A DNA stretch of 11,006 nucleotides, from positions 1 through 11,006 of the forward strand of contig CANQHT010000037.1 of assembly GCA_947623705.1 (NCBI GenBank), written 5' to 3'. The notes below the pieces were generated by a model that was not told the origin of the DNA, did not search any database, and worked only from the letters and a program-made list of their open reading frames with translations. Origin of the DNA: an uncultured Bacilli bacterium (GTDB taxonomy: Bacteria; Bacillota_I; Bacilli_A; RF39; UBA660). A program made the position numbers and the translations under genes. Every line of letters starts with the position of its first letter. The first letter of the stretch is position 1. Of this stretch, positions 1 through 5,423 are shown piece by piece.

Positions 1-12
1 TTAATTTTTAAA

Positions 13-88
13 TGGCGCCCGATGTAGGACTCGAACCTACGACCTAACGGTTAACAGCCGTGCGCTCTACCGACTGAGCTAATCGGGC
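13..88 (-). tRNA. tRNA-Asn (anticodon GTT)
   Basis: The reverse complement folds as a complete 76-nt cloverleaf with encoded CCA (13-15). The acceptor stem GCCCGAT pairs with ATCGGGC, and the discriminator base is G, usual for tRNA-Asn. The D-arm is GCTC/GAGC with loop AGTCGGTA. The anticodon loop is CTGTTAA, giving anticodon GTT, which reads AAC/AAT. The T-arm is GTAGG-TTCGAGT-CCTAC. The anticodon stem CACGG/CCGTT has one mismatch at its outermost pair (27-43, C-U); the rest is perfect. A good promoter lies directly upstream, so it is probably transcribed on its own as well as by read-through from the gene at 157-597. Its terminator would lie left of the window. Confidence 0.97.
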
Positions 89-99
89 ATTACTCCAAT

Positions 100-129
100 A
101 GTATAATACAAATTATTCAAAATTGTCAA
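100..129 (-). promoter_or_regulatory. Promoter of tRNA-Asn
   Basis: On the minus strand a perfect -35 TTGACA (124-129) is followed after 18 bp by -10 TATACT (100-105, 5 of 6 consensus). Transcription would start near position 93, a few bases before the mature tRNA 5' end at 88. This is the most consensus-like -35 in the window, as expected for a stable-RNA gene. Confidence 0.75.
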
Positions 130-156
130 TAAATATTATACTATTTTCATAATTTT

Positions 157-597
157 CTATAAAAATTTCTTTAATTCTTCAATATTTTTTTCTAAAGTAG
201 ATTTTAATTTACCCGCTAAAACAACAATCTCGGCATCCGTATTATTATAAGCATTAATTTTTTCCGTTATTTCAATAATTCCTTTATTAGTGCCTTCCAT
301 CATCATCTTAGCAATTGTTTGGGTAGAATTATCTTTAAGAAGTTTCATTTCACTCATCATTTTACTACTCATTTTAGCCATCGTGCCAACTTCTTCATTT
401 TGCTTACCATATTTTTTTAAAATATCTTCGGCTTCTCTTGCAATTTCTAAATATTCTTCTCTTTCTTTTTTGAGTAGTTTTTCAAACTTTTCATCATTTG
501 CTTTTACAATGACATCATCAATACCGACAACACCCATTTCCGCATTCTTATAAATGTAATTCAAATACTCTACTTCTTCACTCATATTCTTTTTCAA
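157..597 (-). CDS. Small all-helical conserved protein, possible ferritin-like four-helix bundle
   Basis: The product is 146 residues, acidic/lysine-rich and almost free of proline and aromatic residues. It has no signal peptide or membrane segment and reads as four long amphipathic helices (about 6-30, 33-65, 70-105 and 120-146). Methionines cluster in the third helix (KMSSKMMSEMK, then KMMMEGTNKGI near residue 100). The pattern, including a Gly-Ile motif followed by a loop with a YNNT sequence, resembles a family of about 145-residue cytosolic Clostridia/Bacilli proteins that I recall as ferritin-like; that is recollection, not a search, and no clear di-iron ExxH ligand set is visible. The start is TTG at 595-597, served by GGGTGAT four bases upstream. 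An ATG 12 bases inside (583-585) is the alternative but has a weaker ribosome-binding site. It lies 40 bp downstream of the RNase J gene with no terminator between, so it is probably cotranscribed. Confidence 0.75.
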   Translation of the reverse strand: MKKNMSEEVEYLNYIYKNAEMGVVGIDDVIVKANDEKFEKLLKKEREEYLEIAREAEDILKKYGKQNEEVGTMAKMSSKMMSEMKLLKDNSTQTIAKMMMEGTNKGIIEITEKINAYNNTDAEIVVLAGKLKSTLEKNIEELKKFL

Positions 598-601
598 TTA
601 T

Positions 602-608
602 ATCACCC
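602..608 (-). promoter_or_regulatory. Ribosome-binding site supporting a TTG start
   Basis: GGGTGAT on the minus strand pairs with the 16S tail (complement of AGGAGGTGAT) and sits four bases before TTG 595-597. The in-frame ATG at 583-585 lacks an equally good site. Confidence 0.5.
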
Positions 609-637
609 TACACTTAATATGGATGATTTTTATTATT

Positions 638-2275
638 TTATACTTCTTGAACAACCGCAATAATCATTGGTTTACATTCAGTTTCTTCATATAAATAATT
701 ACTTAATTCTTCTCTAATTTCTACTTTAATTTTATTATAATCAACATAATTTGGCGTAATATTTCTAATAATTATATCTTCACAAATCTTTTTAATCTCA
801 CTAATTAAATAAGCGGAATCTTTAACATATATAAATCCTCTCGTTGTAACTTCAGGTCCCACTAATAAGACTTTATCTTTTTTAGATATGGTAGCACTTA
901 TTAAAACAATACCATTTTCCGATAACATTTCGCGGTCTTTAATAACAAGTTCCCCAACATCTTCAGAGGAAATACCATCAATTAAAACATCATTGACTTT
1001 AACTTTTTCATAGTTTTGAATTAATTTTCCATCTTCAAAAGTTACAACCTCCCCATTTTGCTTTAAAATAATGTTTTCAGCCTTTATACCTAGACGACTC
1101 GCTAAATTAGCATTATTAACCATATACCGGTATTCCCCCTTAACTGGCATATAATACTTTGGTTGAACAAGTTTAATCATTAACATTAAGTCTTCACTAG
1201 ATGGATGATGTAAAATAATTTTATCACTAGGCAAATTCACAATATTACAACCAAACATAGCTAGTTCATTTTCTAGTTTTACTAAAGTTTTTTCATTACT
1301 ATCATATCTTGGTTCCGCAAAAACAATGGTATCAGTATTTTTTAGGGTTATATATTTATCATAACCATGAAGAATTTTACTAACATTGGCATATGGATTA
1401 GTCCGCTCATCACTAATTAAAAGAATCGCATTATCATCATTAATATTTGATAAATCACCAATTATATTTGGTTCTATCTCTAAATACTTTTCTTTAATCG
1501 CAAAGTTAACCACATTTTGTAATTTTTTACCCATGATAACAATTTTCCGATGGGTATTTCTCGCCGCATTAAAAATGTCCGTAATCGTATATAAATGATA
1601 TGGTAATAGGGAAAATAAAATTCTTTTTTCATTATGTTTAATAATATCTTTAAAATATTCTTCTAAACGGTGTTGGGGTGAAGTATGGCCATGACGTTCC
1701 GAAAAACTTGATTCACATAATAAACATAAAACACCTTGTTTACCAACGTAAGCAATCTTCCCTAAATCCATATCATAAGAACCAAGCATCGTTGGATCAA
1801 TCACAAAGTCTCCGGTATAGCAAATGGCTCCATCTTTCGAATTTATAACATACATAACAGCATCAGGAATACTATGAGAAACAGAAATGGGAAATATGGA
1901 AATATTATTATCAAAATTTAATTTTTTATGCGGTTTAATCTCTACAATATTTTTATCACTTACCCCATATTCTTCTAAAACAAACTTGGTAAATTTAGTC
2001 GCATAAATCTTAATAAAAGGTAAATCTTTTACTAAATCCGTAATACTACCCATATTTTCACTATGACCGTGCGTTATAAAAATACCTTTAATTCTTTTCT
2101 TATTTTTAACTAAATAACTAAAATCTGGCATAATATAATCGATACCTAAAAGATTCGAATTAGCATATTTTAAACCACAATCAAAGACAAAAATATCATT
2201 ATCAATTTCAATAACATAGGAATTTTTGCCATTTTCAGCAAGGCCACCCAAGCCAAAAATCTTAATTTTACTCAA
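638..2275 (-). CDS. rnj: Ribonuclease J family protein, J2-like with degenerate metal site
   Basis: The product is 545 residues from TTG, or 548 from GTG at 2284. It has the RNase J architecture: metallo-beta-lactamase fold, inserted beta-CASP domain (about 200-345), and a C-terminal domain with the family signatures DGISSEDVGELVIKDR and GPEVTTRGFIYV and a final PMIIAVVQEV. RNase J enzymes degrade and mature mRNA/rRNA in Bacillota as 5'-3' exo- and endonucleases, often as a J1-J2 complex. The start FGLGGLAENGKNSYV and the SHSIPDA (about 131-137) and TGDF (about 155) motifs are conserved. However, the usual HGHEDH reads HGHSEN (about 69-74), and the PVHGEYR motif reads PVKGEYR (about 376-382). 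Key ligands are thus replaced, as I recall for RNase J2, so a catalytically weak partner subunit is likely. GTG 2282-2284 lies within the ribosome-binding site GAGTGAT, so TTG 2273-2275 is preferred. Confidence 0.92.
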   Translation of the reverse strand: MSKIKIFGLGGLAENGKNSYVIEIDNDIFVFDCGLKYANSNLLGIDYIMPDFSYLVKNKKRIKGIFITHGHSENMGSITDLVKDLPFIKIYATKFTKFVLEEYGVSDKNIVEIKPHKKLNFDNNISIFPISVSHSIPDAVMYVINSKDGAICYTGDFVIDPTMLGSYDMDLGKIAYVGKQGVLCLLCESSFSERHGHTSPQHRLEEYFKDIIKHNEKRILFSLLPYHLYTITDIFNAARNTHRKIVIMGKKLQNVVNFAIKEKYLEIEPNIIGDLSNINDDNAILLISDERTNPYANVSKILHGYDKYITLKNTDTIVFAEPRYDSNEKTLVKLENELAMFGCNIVNLPSDKIILHHPSSEDLMLMIKLVQPKYYMPVKGEYRYMVNNANLASRLGIKAENIILKQNGEVVTFEDGKLIQNYEKVKVNDVLIDGISSEDVGELVIKDREMLSENGIVLISATISKKDKVLLVGPEVTTRGFIYVKDSAYLISEIKKICEDIIIRNITPNYVDYNKIKVEIREELSNYLYEETECKPMIIAVVQEV

Positions 2276-2279
2276 TTTA

Positions 2280-2286
2280 ATCACTC
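2280..2286 (-). promoter_or_regulatory. Ribosome-binding site of the RNase J gene
   Basis: GAGTGAT on the minus strand is four bases before TTG 2273-2275, the same geometry as the neighbour's GGGTGAT-TTG. It contains the GTG that could be mistaken for the start. If GTG were used, the nearest purine run (AGAAAG) would be only about one base away, too close. Confidence 0.45.
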
Positions 2287-2313
2287 TTTCTAAAAGTTCT
2301 TTTTCTAGGGATA

Positions 2314-2342
2314 ATTATAACAAAAAAAGAGATTAAAGTCTA
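2314..2342 (-). promoter_or_regulatory. Promoter of the RNase J gene
   Basis: A perfect -10 TATAAT (2314-2319) lies 17 bp from TAGACT (2337-2342, 4 of 6 for -35). The -35 lies in the loop and the spacer covers the descending arm and T-tract of the upstream gene's terminator. The predicted start near 2307 gives a leader of about 30 bases. Confidence 0.55.
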
Positions 2343-2351
2343 GTCTCTTTT
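2322..2351 (-). terminator. Intrinsic terminator of gene 2413-2889
   Basis: On the minus strand AAAAGAGA (2344-2351) pairs over 8 bp with TCTCTTTT (2325-2332) around an 11-base loop, and the T-run continues to 2322. It lies about 60 bases past the stop of the upstream gene. The stem is AT-rich, so efficiency may be modest. A shorter T-run on the other side could give weak activity in the plus direction. Confidence 0.65.
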
Positions 2352-2412
2352 ATTGCCGTGTTTTATAAAATAACCAAATCAAAAACATTTTGAGTTTTAA
2401 TAATTTTTTTAT

Positions 2413-2889
2413 CTACATAAATTTATTGTTTTTTCTCACTAACGTTTTATTTTCTATTTTACTTTTTTCATTTAATATTTTACTAATAACATTAAATTTA
2501 TTTATTATTTCTTCTTGAGTATTACAAGGAATTTTTTTTACTGTCCCATTTATATCCATCATTTGGTGCCTATCTCTAAAAAATGTTTTAACAAATAAAC
2601 CTCCATCAAACCAATGTCTTTCCGTCCTAAAATAATGTCTTTCAATCCTTGAATAAACTTTCCAAGTATTTTTATTATATATAGCTATTAAAGGTTTACT
2701 TTCATAACCATCATTATATTCTTTAATCCTACTAATTAAAATAAAACTAAAATCTCTAATTCTAATATTAGGATTATATAATAATTTCTCTATTTCAAAA
2801 TCATCAATATTTGCAGTACCTATTGGAAAATCTACATAATTATTATAAACTTCTAATCTATAATATATTTTTTGAATATTTCCAGACAT
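2413..2889 (-). CDS. Hypothetical protein, 158 residues, aromatic- and Arg/His-rich
   Basis: I do not recognise this protein. It is a soluble, mixed alpha/beta-looking product beginning MSGNIQKIYYRLEVY, with no signal peptide or membrane helix. The centre (about 85-110) is unusually rich in aromatic and basic residues and contains a near-duplicate ERHYF...ERHWF, followed by a DGGLFVKTFF segment. The C-terminus (about 125-158) is a charged helix with Lys/Asn-rich end. The start ATG 2887-2889 follows AGAGGTGA by five bases; the upstream ATG (2893-2895) and GTG (2896-2898) overlap that site and are unlikely. It has its own promoter and terminator, so it is a single-gene unit. Codon use and AT content match the neighbours. 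Confidence 0.7.
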   Translation of the reverse strand: MSGNIQKIYYRLEVYNNYVDFPIGTANIDDFEIEKLLYNPNIRIRDFSFILISRIKEYNDGYESKPLIAIYNKNTWKVYSRIERHYFRTERHWFDGGLFVKTFFRDRHQMMDINGTVKKIPCNTQEEIINKFNVISKILNEKSKIENKTLVRKNNKFM

Positions 2890-2894
2890 ATACA

Positions 2895-2902
2895 TCACCT
2901 CT
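2895..2902 (-). promoter_or_regulatory. Ribosome-binding site deciding the start of gene 2413-2889
   Basis: AGAGGTGA is five bases before ATG 2887-2889. Two earlier in-frame candidates (GTG 2896-2898, ATG 2893-2895) lie inside or against this site and so cannot use it. Confidence 0.6.
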
Positions 2903-2911
2903 TAAGGCGAT

Positions 2912-2940
2912 ATTCTAGCATAAAATTAAATATCATTCAA
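2912..2940 (-). promoter_or_regulatory. Promoter of gene 2413-2889 (extended -10)
   Basis: The minus strand shows -35 TTGAAT (2935-2940), a 17-bp spacer and -10 TAGAAT (2912-2917). TG followed by one base precedes the -10, making it an extended -10. The predicted leader is about 15 bases. Confidence 0.65.
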
Positions 2941-2986
2941 TAATTTTTAAATACATTCTCTTTTATTGACTCCCAATAATTTGAAT

Positions 2987-3769
2987 TTAATTATTTCTTT
3001 CTTCGGTAATTAATTCACTTAAATAAACTATATCTAAATCTTGATAATATATCTGTCTTACTAATATTTTAAAATCTGTTAAAGAGACATTATTATTTAC
3101 TAAAATTATATAACCACTTTTAATCTTATCTTTAATACTTGCTAAATTATAATTGTTTAAAGTTAAACTACTCTCTACTAAATATTTCTTTTTTTCTTTG
3201 CATATATCAATAATATTATTATTTATGTAACAAATATTTTTATTAACATTGGCATTATTTAACATTGCCTCAACTTTATTATACTCTTCATAATCATTAT
3301 TAATTTGTTCATAGACTTCTTTTCTATCATAAGTATGATGATCCACTAATCTTGTTATTTTAATTTCTTTTTCTTTCGCATAATCAATTACATCAATATT
3401 ATCTTGGACTATTAAAGCCACACTTTTCTTTAAAGCATTACCATATTTAATAATTTTATCTTTATTATTTTCTAAAGATATATTAGGTAGTATTTTATCA
3501 TATTCTAAATAATAAGAATTAAAAGTATCTAAAAAACGCATATTATTATAACTTTTTAAGACATTTACGGCATAACCATTTAAACCGGGAATAATATAAT
3601 CATCATCAATAATGGCACTCACCGCAGAAACATTGTAGTCTTTAGAATTATCATTAATTTCACTTACAAGAGCACTATTATTTACCACAATATTACTCAT
3701 CTTTTCAGTATAATAAAAACCAAATAAAAGTAAAGCTGTTATTCCTAAGTATTTAAAAAGTTTAATCAT
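2987..3769 (-). CDS. Membrane-anchored extracellular protein, possible divergent polysaccharide-deacetylase-like fold
   Basis: The product is 260 residues. Residues 3-20 form one N-terminal hydrophobic helix preceded by lysines (MIKLFKYLG...), with no lipobox, suggesting a signal anchor and an external domain. Visible segments are SAVSAIIDDDYIIPGLNGYAV (here split: IIDDDY at about 57, then PGLNGY), a VALIVQDN strand near 116, RLVDHHTYDR near 140 and a C-terminal GYIILVNNN...DIVYLSELI. The last part resembles the final strand-helix-strand of NodB-like deacetylases, which often end in a 'G-hydrophobic...tLsel' pattern, but the metal-binding D-HxxxH set is not evident. The fold suggestion is weak. 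The start ATG 3767-3769 follows AGGTGA by five bases; the GTG at 3776-3778 is part of that site. It lies 54 bp behind gene 3824-4795 with no clear promoter or terminator between, so a shared transcript is likely. Confidence 0.7.
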   Translation of the reverse strand: MIKLFKYLGITALLLFGFYYTEKMSNIVVNNSALVSEINDNSKDYNVSAVSAIIDDDYIIPGLNGYAVNVLKSYNNMRFLDTFNSYYLEYDKILPNISLENNKDKIIKYGNALKKSVALIVQDNIDVIDYAKEKEIKITRLVDHHTYDRKEVYEQINNDYEEYNKVEAMLNNANVNKNICYINNNIIDICKEKKKYLVESSLTLNNYNLASIKDKIKSGYIILVNNNVSLTDFKILVRQIYYQDLDIVYLSELITEERNN

Positions 3770-3774
3770 TAACT

Positions 3775-3780
3775 TCACCT
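3775..3780 (-). promoter_or_regulatory. Ribosome-binding site deciding the start of gene 2987-3769
   Basis: AGGTGA lies five bases before ATG 3767-3769. The in-frame GTG at 3776-3778 is inside this site, so extending the gene to 3778 would be an artefact. Confidence 0.6.
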
Positions 3781-3823
3781 TAATATAATTATAATGAAAG
3801 ATTAATTTTTTATGATTTATAAA

Positions 3824-4795
3824 TTAAGACATTTTATTTTTTAATTCTTGATAACGACTTTTTAAAGATTCCCGATAATCTAATTGATTTAAATATTTTT
3901 CATATTCTAGACACCATTCATTTTGTAAATCTGCTTCATCTAACATATTTAATAAAACATATTCCAATATTTCCTTATTACTTTCAATATAATTTTTATG
4001 AAAATAAGATATTCCTGCATCTATTTCGTGTAAATTAAAGTAAATTTCCGTAATACACATTACCATATTATTCAAAGACTGTTTTATATAATATTTGGTA
4101 TGATAATCACTTGTTTCATCCATATTCTCTTTTAAATTATCCTTTTCGTTATTTAATAATTTTATGGCTATTTCTTTAATACCAATAGTTTTTAAATTAT
4201 TAATAAATATTGCATACATATCATAAGATAATTCTTCCGGATCTTTTTCAACACTTAATAATTCAACACATTTTTGTAAATTTTCTTCAGAATAATTATT
4301 AAATAGGATTCTTTTAACTAAAGTATCATAATAATCACTTTGACTAACTCCTAAGGCATTAAAAGTATTCCAATTAGTAAATAATAAACTATTAGTGCCT
4401 AAACTTAATCTTTTAAATAATTCGATTAATAAGAAAGTTGCTAAACCACCATTATTAGAATTAGGGGTTATTTTATTTAATTCTTTATAATATCTTTTTA
4501 CTTTAAAACGCCAACTACTGCGTTCTTTTTTCGAAATTATTCTATTTGGCATTTGATAATAACCACTATCAACACACTCTAAAAAATAAATTATTTCTGC
4601 TTTTAAAGATTCAAAATCGATACTTTTTTTATTATTTTCTTTCTTATCTTTGATATTAATATTTTTTATATATTCATCAATGTTATAATCTTCTTTTTTA
4701 TCTTTTGGGATTCTTTTATATAACTCCACAACTATTTTTCTTAAATCATCAGCATTATACTTTTTTAATTCATTTCTTAATTCATTTACTAACAT
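3824..4795 (-). CDS. Hypothetical helical protein, 323 residues, with a small N-terminal domain
   Basis: Function unknown. Residues 1-45 (MLVNELRNELKKYNADDLRK, then VVELYKRIPKDKKEDYNIDEYI) resemble a short helical N-terminal module I have seen on assorted Bacillota proteins ('LKKYskeeLieli.eLYKk.p..Keyl', similar to DUF6155); this is pattern memory. A Lys/Asn-rich linker (about 47-60) joins it to a long alpha-helical region (62-323) with repeated helix-loop-helix spacing that could be TPR/HEAT-like. There is no catalytic signature, signal peptide or membrane segment. The start ATG follows AAGGGAG by seven bases. A promoter at 4866-4894 gives a leader of about 60 bases. It probably cotranscribes with the membrane-anchored gene 2987-3769, a possible functional pair. 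Confidence 0.72.
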   Translation of the reverse strand: MLVNELRNELKKYNADDLRKIVVELYKRIPKDKKEDYNIDEYIKNINIKDKKENNKKSIDFESLKAEIIYFLECVDSGYYQMPNRIISKKERSSWRFKVKRYYKELNKITPNSNNGGLATFLLIELFKRLSLGTNSLLFTNWNTFNALGVSQSDYYDTLVKRILFNNYSEENLQKCVELLSVEKDPEELSYDMYAIFINNLKTIGIKEIAIKLLNNEKDNLKENMDETSDYHTKYYIKQSLNNMVMCITEIYFNLHEIDAGISYFHKNYIESNKEILEYVLLNMLDEADLQNEWCLEYEKYLNQLDYRESLKSRYQELKNKMS

Positions 4796-4865
4796 TTTAA
4801 ACTCCCTTAACTTTCATTTTGACAAAAACACGAGTTTTTAAACCTTGTATTTGCTTGTTAAATAA

Positions 4866-4894
4866 ATTATAACATAGTCTTCTCATATAACCAA
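4866..4894 (-). promoter_or_regulatory. Promoter of the 3824-4795 / 2987-3769 unit
   Basis: -35 TTGGTT (4889-4894), a 17-bp spacer and a perfect -10 TATAAT (4866-4871) are on the minus strand. The -35 begins in the T-tract of the ssb terminator. Transcription would start near 4859. Confidence 0.6.
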
Positions 4895-4925
4895 ATTAAA
4901 AGGAAGTTTTTTATTCACCTTCCTT
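4893..4925 (-). terminator. Intrinsic terminator of ssb
   Basis: AAGGAAG (4919-4925) pairs over 7 bp with CTTCCTT (4900-4906), loop 12 bases, followed by TTAATTT on the minus strand. The ascending arm lies in the last ssb codons and the stop codon is in the loop. The T-tract is interrupted, so termination may be partial. Confidence 0.6.
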
Positions 4926-5279
4926 AACACTACTACTATCTTCATTCTTTTCTTGTTTCTTATTAGTTGATAAGAATGTAACTCTTTCGGCGATAACATC
5001 GGTAACATAATGGGTTTTCTTATTTTCATCTTCATACTTACTAGTTTGTAAGCGACCTTTAACTCCAATGACATCACCAACACGACAATATTCGGTGGTA
5101 GTTGATGCAACACTATTCCAAAGAATACAACGAATAAAATCAGTTTCATAAATACCATCAGCATTTTTAAAATTACGATTAACGGCTAAAATGACAGTTG
5201 TCACTTTTTTATCTTTTTCAATTTCGACTATTTCGGGATCTTGCGTTAATCTACCAACTAAAATAACATTGTTCAACAT
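4911..5279 (-). CDS. ssb: Single-stranded DNA-binding protein, short form without acidic tip
   Basis: This is a single-stranded DNA-binding protein acting in replication, recombination and repair. The product is 122 residues. The OB-fold (1-105) is typical: start MLNNVILVGRLTQDPEI, central DFIRCILWNSVA, then GDVIGVKGRLQTSKYED and VTDVIAERVTFL. The tail (106-122) is short and ends VKEGE. The conserved C-terminal DDDLPF-type tip that recruits partner enzymes is absent, and the length is nearer Bacillus SsbB (about 113) than SsbA (about 172). The start is ATG 5277-5279 behind a strong AAAGGAGG, four bases away; in-frame codons up to 5309 precede that site and are not used. The gene stands alone, without the rpsF/rpsR neighbours usual for the main ssb, so it may be a second copy. 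I found no convincing promoter in the 110 bases upstream. Confidence 0.93.
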   Translation of the reverse strand: MLNNVILVGRLTQDPEIVEIEKDKKVTTVILAVNRNFKNADGIYETDFIRCILWNSVASTTTEYCRVGDVIGVKGRLQTSKYEDENKKTHYVTDVIAERVTFLSTNKKQEKNEDSSSVKEGE

Positions 5280-5389
5280 AAAACCTCCTTTCAAGATAAA
5301 GATTATCATAAAAAAAGATTTTTACCTAACTGCAGATTTCTTCAAAATAGATACAAAAATATTACCAATTTTATATATAAAAATGACTT

Positions 5390-5420
5390 AAAAAAATTAC
5401 CAAAATAATATCTTTGGTAA
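5390..5420 (-). terminator. Intrinsic terminator of sufB
   Basis: TTACCAAA (5413-5420) pairs perfectly over 8 bp with TTTGGTAA (5397-5404) around an 8-base loop, followed by seven T on the minus strand. It begins four bases after the sufB stop. It is a textbook rho-independent terminator and isolates sufB from ssb. Confidence 0.88.
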
Positions 5421-5423
5421 CTT

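Noticed and set aside
290..553. Plus-strand open frame of 87 codons opposite the helical protein gene
   Set aside because: It is Ser/Ile/Leu-rich antisense translation of a lysine/glutamate-rich gene, with no ribosome-binding site. The minus-strand gene has better start context and composition.
1386..1598. Plus-strand open frame of 70 codons inside the RNase J gene
   Set aside because: It is antisense to a well-conserved region of RNase J and has no independent support.
2962..2980. TTATTG/CAATAA hairpin after gene 2987-3769
   Set aside because: The 6-bp AT-rich stem lacks a T-tract in the direction of transcription and is expected by chance at this composition.
4883..5164. Minus-strand 93-codon frame overlapping ssb
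   Set aside because: It is a +1 shadow of the ssb reading frame. The ssb frame encodes a recognisable OB-fold protein with a strong ribosome-binding site.
5280..5389. Possible promoters in the ssb upstream region
   Set aside because: Several AT-rich -10-like hexamers exist (for example GATAAT near 5305), but none has an acceptable -35 at 16-18 bp, so I do not call one.
5191..5391. Plus-strand 66-codon frame over the ssb start and upstream gap
   Set aside because: It is antisense to the N-terminus of ssb, runs into an AT-rich gap, has no ribosome-binding site and has atypical composition.
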